NCBI GenBank assembly: GCA_026182355.1
Contig: JAPFBL010000378.1
Span: forward strand, 124,001 to 188,000
Source of the DNA: Hermatobates lingyangjiaoensis
Taxonomy: Eukaryota; Arthropoda; Insecta; Hemiptera; Hermatobatidae
DNA length: 64,000 nt
Direction of reading: 5' to 3'
Shown: positions 52,604 to 63,765 of the stretch, in pieces
Numbering within the stretch: the stretch's first letter is position 1
Layout of the letters: every line of letters starts with the position of its first letter
The notes under the pieces: model-generated
The model's database searches: none
Told to the model about the DNA's origin: nothing
What the model saw: only the letters and a program-made list of their open reading frames with translations
Made by a program: the position numbers and the translations under genes

Positions 52604-53991
52604 TTTTTTTTTTTTTTTTGTCAGAAAACAGCATGCTCCACCCGAAGGCACCACACGCATCAAAATCTTCAATGCTACACAACAATCTCCAACATGCTAT
52701 GCAAATACAGCTTAAACAACAACAAAATAACCACAATGACAACAGAGCACACAGATAATACAGGCTATCATAATCAACCCAGTAAATTAAAATATTTGTT
52801 AACCACTTCCCCGAAGGCACCGACTAGGCCCTCCTCCAACAATGCTGCAAGCTGCGGGGGCCACGCACCTCCGGCAGTCACCACTTTTCTCTCCATCCTA
52901 CTCCTCTCTGAGTTTAACTCGACGCAGTCGAGCAGGAGGTGTTGAACTGTTTGAGGTGACCTACCGTCACAGCTACACCCTGGAGAGTTGACAAGTTTGA
53001 GGCGGTGGAGATAGTGGCCAAATCTCCCATGCCCTGTTAGAAACTGGGTCAGTCTCCAGTCCACTTTGAGGTTCTTTTTCTTTCTCTGACTGACAGATGG
53101 TAGAAATCTTTTTGTAAGTTGAGCATTGGTCGCCTCTTCCCACAACTTCTGCCAGCACTCCATGCTACGTTCATGGGCCCACTGCTTGAGGGCAGTGTTT
53201 GGCATGTGAGAGTAGATTGGCTCTGTATTTATCTGTTGGGCCGCCCTTTTGGCCAGCTGGTCAACCAACTCGTTCCCTTCTATACCAATGTGGCTCTTGA
53301 CCCAGGTAAAATAAACTGTTGCCCTTGCTTTTAAACTGTCCAGTTTTTGTCTTATTAAGTTGATCAAAGGTGAATGATTTTTGTTGACCTGTAGACATTC
53401 TAGAGTAATCCTGCTATCTGTGTTTATGCGGACCGAGCAGCCGACCTCTACTGTCCCCGTTGCCCAGATGACCGCTTGCAATATTGCGAGTTGCTCTGCC
53501 TGGTTGTTGGAGCACACTGAAGCCAGTCTAAATCCTTGTTCAGAGACTACCCTCTCTCCTTCCAGCACTACAAACGCACAGCCTACCATGTCGTCCATTT
53601 TGCTCCCGTCTGTGAACACTTCATATTTGACTTTAGCTTTGGAGTCCAAGAGAATGGGTGAAAATAACTTTGGATGATGCCTATATCTGGGTTCCACTGG
53701 TCTTTCTAGAATAGTGCCCTCCATCCCGTCTACCTTTCCTCCGTCTTTAACTGTACTAATGTCCGCCAGTTCCTGAGCCATGATTCTGATTGGCTTGACA
53801 CCTGCTATTACACAAGCCGCATTGTAAGAAATAGTTCTATATCCTTTAATTAGCCGAATAGCCATCATCCGGTGTACCCTTTCAAGTTTCCTCCTGTTCT
53901 TTTTAACTTCCAGTCCACTATTCCAAATGGGCACCGCATATAATACTAGCGGTATGAAGGCACGATTATAAATAGTTTTAAGGGCTTTGTG
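52604..53991 (-). mobile_element. 5'-truncated LINE with poly(A) and 11-bp TSD
   Basis: A 16-nt poly(T) at 52604-52619 (poly(A) on the element strand), coding sequence on the minus strand, and a truncated 5' end at 53991, flanked by AAGCTGATACT. This is a complete signature of target-primed reverse transcription. Confidence 0.9.
52774..53990 (-). CDS. LINE ORF2 C-terminal part with RNase H domain
   Basis: About 400 open codons, with no stop, to 52774. It starts at the end of the RT (AFIPLVLYAVPIWNSGLEV). RNase H follows from about residue 130: EVFTDGSK (first Asp), NNQAEQLAIL (Glu), INTDSR (Asp), WVKSHIGIEGNELVDQLAKR (His/Asp). The C-terminal knuckle is CSCDGRSPQTVQHLLLDC. RNase H plus CCHC-type end places it in the I/R1/Loa-like LINEs rather than plain Jockey; clade uncertain. 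It is the longest intact coding frame in the window but 5'-truncated, hence not autonomous. Confidence 0.92.
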
Positions 53992-54281
53992 AAGCTGATA
54001 CTCAGTATCGGTATCAGTGCTTGTTTCTGTTCCAAGGTTTTAGTCTTTTTCTTCTGATTCTTATTGTGGTTTAAAAGTTGATTTTTACTTAACGTGTTTA
54101 TTGTGAAATCTTAATTGCGTATCGAGAGATGCAGGCAGTTTCATCAAATACAAATTACACTTTTATTACCGACGTAAATGCTTGTCTTAAAAAATCTGTA
54201 CATTTCGGTAAAATATAAAGTTTAATTTTAACTTAGGTATGAATGGAAATAGTTTTTTCGATTTTACATTTTCTTTGTAAG

Positions 54282-54370
54282 TTCACTATCTGTACTACCT
54301 CCAGGATGTAAGACTAATAAACATCACTCATTTAGACATTTATGTTATGCTTCAATGGGATATTATATAG
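54282..54370 (+). repeat. Direct repeat unit, pair with 55779-55865
   Basis: About 88 bp with ACTATCTGTACTACCT and AGACTAATAAACATC, repeated 1.5 kb downstream with about 15% mismatch. The second unit is cut by the pogo-like insertion at 55862. Confidence 0.6.
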
Positions 54371-54454
54371 CCAAGAAGTATGATATTACGTTCATTAAGT
54401 ATAACTCATTAAAAAACCATGACAATTTGAAAAAAATTAAACAGGAATTTAGCA

Positions 54455-54710
54455 ATTGTAGGGTAAAAAGCTAATGAAATGGTCTCCACATATAAAAATT
54501 TAATTGTATAAACAACGCGTTTCGAACAAATAGTGTTCCACCTCAGGCATTAACTAAGGACGAGTGTCTGTGGTACTCAGTTGTACCACACCCTTAGTTA
54601 ATGTCTGAGGAAGAACACTACGAGTTCGAAACGCGTTGTTTATACAATTAAATTTTTATATGTTGAGACCATTTCATTAGCTTTTTACCCCACAATAAAC
54701 TGATTCCACT
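54455..54710. repeat. Family H hairpin
   Basis: Inverse arms with TAGGGTAAAAAGCTAATGAA and its complement, meeting at GGTACTCAGTTGTACCA (about 54572). Hammerhead-like motifs on both arms. Confidence 0.78.
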
Positions 54711-55861
54711 ACGTTAGAATAGGAAATTAGCAATTTATAAAAAAATATTCGCGATATTAAAATTACGGCTAGGAGCAATAAAGCTATGTAAACTGAACAC
54801 TGATCCTGGACTAATGGTTTATTTGCACTTCTTCAACATTGTTTACATTGACGTAGACATTTTTTGAGTGAATTCACTGAATTAAAATTCACGTTTAGAG
54901 CTTTAATGAAAAGTTTTTAAATAATTTAACTACTTAATATGAGATTTAAAAGAATAATATTCTTGCATGTAAAAAATCAGCGTTAATCAAACATATAATT
55001 TCTGATGCTTTCCATAGTATGATATATTTGTCTCACAAAATGCTCTAATCAATCTACATGTGCACCCCTCAACAAAACTTACCATGTAATTTTTTTTCTT
55101 TACGAATCATATTATTAACCTTGGGTAATATTGAACTGTGCGGATGGATTCTATCCTAATATTTTGTTGAAATATCCTGCTTTTCACTATTTTAGCCTAA
55201 TAGTGCATATCTATTATTTTCAAAAATTTCTGGCTACCAGCTGTAATAGTTTTAAATTATACTGAAAAGCCGTCTTTAAATTTGATTTGAGTATGACAAA
55301 CTGGCTAATTTGCAAATGTATTTTTCCTCAGTATACATTTACAGGAACTTTATAACAGAGTACAGTACGCAGGCTATACTCTGGTAACACTGGCTCAGAG
55401 TAAATTGGAGTTTTATGATTTTTGACAAGGGGGGAAAAATGATTTTTTGAAAAACGCGTAAATATAAAATTATCTTAAAATATTTTTTCTGAGATGTTTC
55501 TAACATTTTTCAGATAAGATAGGAATATTTTCAAGTTTTAAATGGGTAAATTTTACTTAAATATTCATTGTAGAAGGAGGTCAGGTAAACTATGAAGAGA
55601 TATAATACTGGCTATTGGAACAAAAGCCATTCCCTCTTGTAGGAGGTTATTTCATATCAAGAAATGTTCACTTTGGCTTTTCAAAAATGTTATTACTGCT
55701 GTAGTTATACTAATGAAATTATTTGCATCAGTGCTGTGGTATGCAAAAATAAGCTTATATATTGATAAGTCGATCATCACTATCTGTACTACCTGAGGAA
55801 TGAAAGACTAATAAACATCTCCCATTTAGATGTTTACATTATGCTTAAATGAGACGTTATA
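54711..55861. other. Intron, nothing recognised apart from the direct repeat
   Basis: AT-rich sequence; a splice-flanked open stretch at 55332-55383 was considered and rejected as an exon. Confidence 0.4.
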
Positions 55862-56493
55862 CAGTAATCCCTCGCTAGTTCGCGGTTCAGTTTTCGCGGG
55901 GTCCTGAAATGTTCAATTATAAATTAAAAAATATAAAAAAAATATTCAACTGTAAATGCAGTAAAAAATAAAAAAAATACAACTCGTAATGAAAAAGTAC
56001 AGTAGTTAGTATTAGAGAAGAAAATATACAGGATTCTTCTTGTACGATCGAGAAAGATATCAAACAACTAGTGACTTGCTGGGTCAAAATATATTCTACA
56101 GTATTAAATTAAATGTTGATAAAAGCTATTAAAAAATATTCAATAAAGACTAAAAATTAAAGAAAAATATTAAACGATAATCCATTGTAACAAGAGAATA
56201 ATAGAAATATCAAAAAATAGAAGTTGAAATTAATAAAAAAATAACCAAAGATGTTTCCTTTGATCTGATTGGCTAGTTCATATCGCCTAACTTCCTGTTT
56301 ACTACGCCACCCACACCCTTGTGAATATTTTTTTATTAATCATTTCTTATTTTTTTCTTTTTCATTTTTATTTACAAAACAGTACAGTATTCAGTCAGGT
56401 CAGGATTCTCTCTCTGTTGGAAAGGTCGTTGTTTGAGCTTTAGAGGCTTTTATAAAGGCGCGTCCATTATCCGCGAAAAGTGAGGGATATCTG
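55862..56493. mobile_element. pogo/Tigger-like short element with TA duplication
   Basis: Ends CAGTAATCCCTCGCTAGTTC and its imperfect inverse GAAAAGTGAGGGATATCTG, flanked by TA at 55860-55861 and 56494-56495. Such CCCTCG-CGCGG termini are typical of pogo/Tigger-like Tc1/mariner elements. 632 bp, no transposase. Confidence 0.8.
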
Positions 56494-56505
56494 TACACCC
56501 AAGAG

Positions 56506-56907
56506 CAGGGTTGCTCACACTTTTTCAGTATGCGAGCTACTTATAAAATGACCAAGTCAAATGATCTACCGACCCATAAAAGCGTATACTACTTTTTTCT
56601 TACCTTGCATTACTGCATGAGCCAATATTGCAACAAAATAAGCTCTCAACATATTTTTGTAATTACCATATAATAATAATAATAACAATACACTGAAAAT
56701 GTATAATAATAATAATAATTAAAAATAATTAAATAATAATAATAATACAGCTGTTTTTTGTAGCTTTTAATTGTGCTCAAAGACAGAGGCTTTACAGGAG
56801 GATCAAAACACACACACACACACAACTACGTACAAGTTGTATGCGATCTACCACTATTGGCCTCGCGATCGACAGGTAGATCGCGATCGACGTATTGAGC
56901 ACCCCTG
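56506..56907. mobile_element. hAT-type short element with near-perfect TSD
   Basis: Ends CAGGGTTGCTCA and TTGAGCACCCCTG; flanks CCCAAGAG (56498-56505) and CCCAAGAC (56908-56915) match 7 of 8. Interior has ATAATAATA-rich and (CA)n sequence. Same family as 35167-35623. Confidence 0.82.
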
Positions 56908-57119
56908 CCCAAGACGTTTGGTATTGTGTTTACTTATAGTGGAGTTGAGTGTAGGTTTGATTTTTGATAACCATTGTGGATTTCAAGATCTGTAAAAAGG
57001 GTTGCTAGAACAAGCGAGGTAAGAGATTGTCGTTAGACTTTATCAAATCAATGACTCGCCTCTTATTTCAATCAACGTTTGTTGTTTGTTTTCCTGCGCC
57101 CAGACTTACAAGGCTTTCA

Positions 57120-57421
57120 CTTTTAAGTGTTGTTCTAGGATCGGAATTGTAGCTCATTTATTATTTGGCACCCATTTTAGTTGCTGGGAGCCACAATACC
57201 TGTTGATTCTACATTGAGTTGTAAATCTTGCCTAACTCAAGTGTATTTAGAGTAACGATTTGTAATGAGTACCTGACCGAGGGCTTAACGTCCTTCTCCG
57301 AGGGACGACGTGCTCACATTTATTCACCTCCCGCGTGAATAAATCGAGGGCCAGGTGGGTATCGAACCGCGGACCCACCAGTTCAGAGGCGAGTACGTTA
57401 ACCACTCAGCTAACCTGGTCC
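57120..57421 (-). repeat. tRNA-headed SINE
   Basis: On the minus strand the head has an A-box-like TTAGCTGAGTGG (57402-57413) and B-box GGTTCGATACC (57358-57368), 33 bp apart, as in tRNA Ser/Leu-like genes. The body contains GACGTTAAGCCCTCGGTC and ends near 57125. The related cluster is at 41640-42510. Confidence 0.75.
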
Positions 57422-57487
57422 CTATTTTGATAAACGATTATTTATATTTACTTTTTTTTTTAAATGAAATTGTATTTTTATTTTCAG

Positions 57488-57616
57488 GTGAAAAATAGAA
57501 GAAGTAAAAATTTAGGCTACACCAAGGTTCCGATTCACGAAGTCTACTTGACTGACCCTTTCAACTTCAAGCACACGTCACTTAGCGCGTCAAGTCGAGA
57601 AAACGTTGTGTCATAG
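57488..57616 (+). CDS. Fur2: Furin-like protease terminal exon: cytoplasmic tail and stop
   Basis: The acceptor is ATTTTCAG (ends 57487). In phase 0 it encodes 42 residues and TAG (57614-57616). It begins VKNRRSKN, basic residues expected just after a transmembrane helix, then GYTKVPIHEVYLTDPFNF and a Ser-rich end. YTKV fits the YxxPhi sorting signal used by furins to cycle between trans-Golgi and endosomes; that role is inferred. The other two frames stop within a few codons. The 14.7-kb intron before it may hide a further small exon. Confidence 0.85.
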   Translation: MKNRRSKNLGYTKVPIHEVYLTDPFNFKHTSLSASSRENVVS

Positions 57617-58319
57617 CGCCAGAACGGACAACCTCGCAGGCTGCCTAACTCTCCAAACCACGTTACCCACAAGTGATAATAATTTATTATTAGGTACTAA
57701 TGAAGCAAAACTCGAAGCGGTAACATAACATTTCCATTTGTTGTTGTCACAGAGGGATGCTGCCTCAAGGCGTATCTCTTCTCAGTGATGATGTCTGCAA
57801 AACAAGGACATTCGTGTTTGTTTTTATAAGAAATAATGAAAAAAGAAAATAAAATCCGAATAGAATTCAAAATAAAAACAGAAAAGAAGAGTATTCTTAA
57901 AGCGATTTTCACTTAATATATATTTTTTTTTGAAAACTTTAATAATTGTGAATTGTATATCTGCATTTGCGAGGTAATTTAGATTTCTAGCATATTTGTT
58001 ATATTACTGTTTATTTTTTAGATTTTTGTTTATTTACAGGTTTCTTGTTTATAATAAAACTTTTACCAATTAGGCTTTAAGCATTGTATATGTTTTAAGT
58101 TGGCACAACTATGAAAGAACAATCTGGAAAAAACAATTCAATGATGGGAAAATCTCGGAATTCAGTAAAGTTCCATAGACTGGTTAAACATATATATTTC
58201 CTCACAATAATACCTGGCGATAATATAAAACCGAACTTGTGGTATGGCTCGCTTGTTAAATTTCTGCAAGATTTGAATGATGTGTTGGCTATAAGTATAG
58301 CTGTTTGTTTATTAAGAAA
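57617..58319 (+). other. Putative 3' UTR and downstream flank
   Basis: AATAAA hexamers occur at about 57848, 57873 and 58053, the last followed by a T-rich stretch. Which is used cannot be told from sequence alone. Confidence 0.45.
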
Positions 58320-58560
58320 GGTTAATAAAATAACCGATTACAAGAAAACAACTCGTAGAAACGATACACAACTCACTTCAGGATTACAACCTCGTCGTCA
58401 TCAGGAGAATGAAAAGAAGAAGATGATGACTTTTAATCAACTGGCAAACAGCAACCGAGCAGAACTCATCACGTTCTTTTCCTTCTCCTGATGATGATGA
58501 TGAGGTCGAAATATTGAACTGAGTTTTTTATTGCTTTCTTGTAATCATTTGATATGCTGT
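58320..58560. repeat. Hairpin with CTGATGA-type motif
   Basis: Inverse arms with GATTACAAGAAAACAACTC at 58338 and its diverged complement at about 58540, and CTCCTGATGATGATGATGAG near the loop. Confidence 0.55.
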
Positions 58561-58756
58561 ACTAACAGACTGTTTCATGTTTTGAAAAATAATATAATAT
58601 AAAAAATTGATTATGATTATCATATAAGAAAACATATCTTTGCTCAGTTATTTATTTATTTTTTATTGTACATTGTGGTAAAGTAAATTCAAAAATGAAC
58701 CTGTATTGAAAACGTATCAAGCAAGCGTTGAGGTGTTTAGATTTTTCTTCATGTCC

Positions 58757-59285
58757 TATAGCAGAGTTTCTCAAACTTTTTTCAAGACGCGAAACCCTTT
58801 TTGCTTCAGTAACTTTCCCAGCAACCCCAGATTCTAATGATTTCATATAATCATAATATAAATATTTCCATATGCCTTTAAAAAAGTGTGTATGTTTAAA
58901 AACAATTAAAAAGTAATATTACTGAAAATTGAATTTTTCAGGAAAAAAATTATAACTAAAAGATTTTCATTTTCATAACTAGCAATTTTAACGTAAGTTT
59001 ATTTTGTAATAATTTTGGTTTTATAGTTGAAAGTTTGATTCTCAAGTCAGACAGAGCATTAAGTCTACTTGGTATTTAGTTTTTATGGCAGTATAAAAGG
59101 AAAATCCAGTTTTGCATAATTAGTTAGTGGGAAATGGCAGCAATGTGTGAACTACTATTTTTGTAATAGAAGGAAATTCGGGAATCAGATAGCTCCTGAA
59201 ACTGACTAGTGATTCATCCTAAATATCATTAAAATGTTTACCACTTCTAGTTACGAGTATATGTAGATATACAGATTATTTAGTT
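58757..59285 (-). mobile_element. hAT remnant, inverted
   Basis: Starts CAGAGTTTCTCAAACTTTTT and carries in inverse the same 3' region and decayed transposase codons as the 24 kb copy. The other terminus is lost. Confidence 0.72.
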
Positions 59286-62200
59286 TCTTGATTTTCTTGA
59301 TTTAGACGCGTGTTTGCATTTTCGGCGGTTTTTTGCTGTTGAAAATAATGTGACAGAGTTTGTATTAATTATTCTGTAGAAAATGGTATTAAGTGCTTTA
59401 AAAGTCTTGAAATGTTGACAGTGAGGTATGGTGAGTCAATTTGAGTAAAAAAATGTTTATAAGTGGTTTAACTTTAACCATAAATTATTTTTTTGACAGC
59501 AAAAAATCGCGTAAGAAAACAGAATGCATAACTTACTGAAGGTCAAACGTACAGTTAATATTCACTGGGTATTGCTCCACTGTCGCTTCCTTCTGCTTCT
59601 TCAAGTCTCAATTGATAAATGTTACTTCGTAGAAACGGCAGTCATCTTGCTAATGGCTGGGCGCACAACTTAAAGACATCGCAAGTAACAGTCACTCTCC
59701 TTAGTAATAATTCCACTGAGTGCAGTCTCTAGTCCCACAATAGTTCATGAAATGTCTGTTGTCCCCCACCAGGAGAAGAAAAATGTCTACTGTACCCTTC
59801 ACGCTTCTCTCCACTGGTGTCCTCTTGTCCCCACGGAGACCACTCTGTCTTTGTTTACTTTTTAACACAAGTTGCAAGTTGAGCTGTTATTAAATATTTC
59901 AACTGTTTTATGTTAACAAAAAAATATTCTCAAACACAATTTAGGATTATGATCCGGAAATTAGGTGAAAAATCAGAAGGCAGTGTAACCAGTGTTGGAA
60001 ACGCGTTATGTGATTAAATCCTTAGGGTTTCTTTCCTCCCTAAGTATGAGACTCCGTTGTGTAAACAAGATGGTTTTCTAACAGTCAACTCTAATCATAA
60101 CCAAATCTCATTCATTTATTGCAGAAAATAAAACAAACAACGAGCCACCTTTATGTACTAGCTAATAAAAAAAAATGTTTGTTATGAAAAGTTTTTATCT
60201 AATTTAAGGGCGCTGATTCCAGAAATACTGTCGTTTCTTCTCTGTCAGCTTTAGTTTTTCTACTATGGTGTGCCCTTCTCTGTAGGAAGGCGATAGCAAC
60301 AATAATGACAAGCAAATGGAAGAAACAATATTATTATTTCACTTTAAGATATAACTTCATTAATGACACCAAAATATTACAATACATTTGGATTTCAACG
60401 TATTTTCCCCTAAATTATAGGAAAACACATTTGGTTTCTTTAAGAAATGTCGCCTAGGAGGGGATGTAGCCATGCTTAATTTTTACTCCAAAAATCCGCA
60501 ACGCAAGTAAAAGCTTTAAGGTTTGTGATGTTATAATCATTTAACATAGACCACAATAACAACCTACAATTGGAATTATGACGATAGAATGTATTTAGAA
60601 GTACGCCTAATTTTTAAGGTAAAAAAGGTATGAAATAGCAAACATCTCAAAGACTTTACCTGATGAGAAAAAATTAGTAGGGTTTTCGGAATCAGCACCT
60701 CTAAATTAATCTAATTAAATTTATAGTTTAGCTTAGAAACCTTGGGCACCAAAATATGTTTGACCAGTGTATTCATTCATAGCAATTTCTTTTGTACTTT
60801 AACGTTAGAGCGAAATGAAAACATGGTGTTTTGATTTATATTTTCTCTTAAACAGCTGCATTTTTGAAATTCATTTCTGAAAGAAGAAACATGATTTTGT
60901 TTTTAATAAACCTCAGAATGACTTCATGCCTGTCATTGCGTTTGTGTCTTTTTAAATTTCCCACTTTGTGTAGTTTGTGTTAAACTTATATTTGTCATTT
61001 AGTAGAAATTTGTTATTTTTTGTTTATTTATGATATTATTTTGAAATTACAAATATTTTTACTGTTTTTGTATCTAGAATGTTAGAAAAAAATGGGAAAA
61101 TAAAGTGGATAACAGAAAGAAAAAATTATAATTGTCAAGTTTATTTGGGCATTTTGTTTGTGTCACTAGAATTCGTAAATCGATTCAAAGCATGGATTAA
61201 CTTGCCTAGTTTATATTAGTTTTAAAACATTATTGTGTGTCTTAAAAGAATGTCGAACATCAAATGCATTGTGTTGGAATTGGCTTAAAACTGATAACTC
61301 TTTTGAAAATAAAGTTAACATTCTGTGAACTTTCAGCCTTGTTTCAATTGTTTTAAAACAAAATATTGATTTGGTACACATTCGTAAACATATATTAAAA
61401 ACTCTTTATACGAAATTCTGTTTCAAATAATAAGACCATATTTAAATTATTTTAAACGTAAAATTTCATTTCTAAACATCGACGTATATATCAAAAACAT
61501 TTTTTTCAATTATTTAAGAAAAAGTTATCAATTTTCAGTATTGTCCTTGGAAAGTTTCAATGTTAATTATATTGAGAACTAAAAAACCTGTAGTTTAATT
61601 TTAATATTGTAAATTGTGGTAAACTCAAAATTTATTTAACCTTTTTGTTTATCATTTCATGTATTTACGATTGTTTAACTTCAATTAAACATTAAAATAT
61701 TTTAACCGTATATTACCATTTATCGAACAAACACACAACAATTATTATTTGTAGTATATAAGATTAAGAAAAAAAACCTATTTTTTTAATTTACAATCAT
61801 GACCATTCCAAAAAAAAAAAACAGTTGTAATATATCATTGTCAGAATAATATTTCAATATTCCATGCTTTTTGTCGTTTTCGCAGTGTTTTCTCGAAAAT
61901 CTAAGAACAAAATTTATTATGCATATATTTTTCTTTTTAAACAGTTGTTTATATTCGTTTCATTTTTTTTTAAATATAGTTTTAATTGTATCCTGTATAG
62001 TATTAAGGGATGTAAAAATTAATATTTGTTTTATAAAATAATTAAGTATTGAAAACTTAAAGCGGTATTAAGAGCTTAAAAAAATACTGTTTTTGACTAT
62101 AATTGGAAATAATTTAATTTAAATTGTATTTAAAAAAAATTTACCGAGTAGTTAAACAGTACGAAAGCACGCAAGTACTAGGGGATTAAGGCATTCTTAT

Positions 62201-62570
62201 TTAGGTTTTTTTTTATATTTAAGTAAAACATAACGCATTTTATATATATACATATGTATTTTTTTTATTTTTTTTTTTAGTTACATATGAGATAGTTGAG
62301 ATGAATGAATAGCTATTGAATTCACAATAATAATCTTCCCAAGAAAACGAGTAATTTCAATAAATAATTTATCGGAATTTTCACTTTTCTTGCGTCTTTG
62401 GTCGTCTTTTTCCACCAACTTGTTAGGTTTTTTATATATATATTTTATGTTTAAATTGAACAAGCATGCCTCCTGTAAGTCAGTAGGAATTGTATACTTA
62501 GGTATTAATTGATGACTAATTTCGCTTATGTAATTTTTATTAATTAAAAGTGCAACAACTAATTTTATTA
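59286..62570. other. Intergenic AT-rich sequence, nothing seen
   Basis: No ORF with recognisable content, no clear repeats other than poly(A)/poly(T) runs. The host gene has ended and no new gene start is visible. Confidence 0.5.
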
Positions 62571-62998
62571 TTACATTTTATATATATATATTATATATAT
62601 ATATATAAAGATTTCACAAAAACACGTGAAATAACAATCAATGATCAAACCACAATAAGAAATAGGAAAGCAATACTAAGATCTTTGTTACTTTCGTTAC
62701 GAGGGCAATAGCCTCTTCTTAGAGGGTTGACAGCTAGCGGATAGTTTTTTACTCTTTCGTACTGTACTCCTTTGTTTCCCCAAACATCCCTTTCTGGACA
62801 TTAGTCCTTTCCTGCGCTTTCACCCTTTTAAAATACCACTCTTCCCTCCCGCTCTTCTCAACTCCTCACCAGATGTTTTCTGCATCTAGTGTTTAGTTGG
62901 GTTTTTGACTCTGATGAAGACCGCTTTTTACGGTTGAAAGATCTTAGTCTTGTTTTCCCATTTCATGTTGTGGTTTGATCATGAATCACATCAAATAT
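62571..62998. repeat. Longest family A element
   Basis: The left arm (62640-62690) is short; the right portion extends 190 bp further 5' than other copies (62695-62890, including TTTTCTGCATCTAGTGTTTA) before the ribozyme-like unit (62908-62950). A TA tract is at 62579-62606. It may be closest to a full non-autonomous unit. Confidence 0.7.
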
Positions 62999-63029
62999 TT
63001 ATTGACAAAAGTATAGACCGTGAAGTAGA

Positions 63030-63480
63030 AACAAAATAAAAGTTTATCGGGACTCGGTCAGTTTTTCAGGGGTTCACATTAAACACTCATTACCAACGTT
63101 TCAGTTTTTATTTAAAACCTTTTTCATAGGCCTACAAAACAGAAGAAATAATATAATCATTCATAAATCAAACAAACAGAAAAAAAGCGCAAATAGTTAC
63201 AAAAAAGAAAATACAATAAACATTTTGACAATAGGTTAGTGAGAGAACTTGAAATTTTATACTTCTCTAAGTTCTCTCATTAACCTATTATAAAATTTTT
63301 ATTGTATTTTCTTGTTTGTAACTATTTACGCTTTTTTTCTGTTTGTTTGATTTATGAATGATTGTATTATTTTTTTCTGTTTTCTAGGCCTATGGAAAAG
63401 GTTTTAAATAAAAACCGAAACGTTGGCAATGAGAGTTTAATTTGAACCTGAAGAAATGACTGAGTTCTGATAAACTTTTA
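63030..63480. repeat. Family F palindrome
   Basis: Inverse arms (63035-63255 and 63265-63478) match the 8770-9490 palindrome, centred near GAACTTGAAATTTTATACTTC. Confidence 0.8.
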
Positions 63481-63489
63481 TTTTGTATA

Positions 63490-63728
63490 AATATATCACC
63501 TCAAAAACGAAAATTTGAGTTTGTAAGTGTGTCTCTTTCTCTGAGTGTTGCTTTTCTTCGTTTTTGAGCTGATTTGCGTCCAGTTTGGATGTTTTTTCGA
63601 ATTTTGAGCGATATATATATATACTAAAATCACAAAAAAGAACACACATAAAAGAATTCACAGGACTCACTATTTATTTCATGTGTGTACTTTTTTTATG
63701 GATCCAGGTTATTTAGTTCGTGGAATCG

Positions 63729-63759
<31 letters not shown>

Positions 63760-63765
63760 ACAAAA
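63490..63765. repeat. Family D half plus TA-bounded unit
   Basis: 63495-63615 is the family D right arm ending at TA. 63620-63735 is a degraded family J-like unit with a TA tract at 63735-63760. Confidence 0.6.

Larger units (their letters stand above)
52512..54085. repeat. Diverged family A hairpin interrupted by a LINE
   Basis: The left arm 52515-52603 and right arm 54003-54085 are inverse, diverged family A arms. They are separated by a 1.39-kb LINE whose target duplication AAGCTGATACT occurs at 52593-52603 and 53992-54002. Confidence 0.78.
7510..57616 (+). other. Fur2: Furin-like proprotein convertase gene (3' half), whole span
   Basis: The gene runs on the + strand and enters the window already inside its S8 peptidase domain. 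Fourteen exons were placed by joining open frames at AG/GT borders with matching phases, giving roughly 710 codons. Domain order is S8 end, P domain, linker, Cys-rich furin repeats, transmembrane helix, short tail. Proprotein convertases cleave precursors at paired basic sites in the trans-Golgi network, cell surface and endosomes. The furin repeats followed by a membrane anchor fit the insect Fur2 or vertebrate PCSK5 long-isoform layout rather than Fur1/furin. The symbol is given by similarity only. The introns (up to about 14.7 kb) are filled with transposon hairpins. Confidence 0.92.

Noticed and set aside
53119..53677. Plus-strand frames within 52774-53934
   Set aside because: Shadows of the LINE RNase H frame on the minus strand.
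55332..55383. Candidate 52-bp exon with good acceptor and donor, open in phase 1
   Set aside because: It would leave phase 2, which puts the 57488 exon out of frame with an immediate stop; the sequence has no supporting homology.
57345..57421. Functional tRNA gene
   Set aside because: A and B boxes are present but the acceptor stem and anticodon arm are not well formed, and a SINE body follows with a second copy elsewhere.
58111..58491. 126-codon open frame downstream of the gene
   Set aside because: Its second half runs through the hairpin at 58320-58560 and the first half has no recognisable content or coding-like composition.
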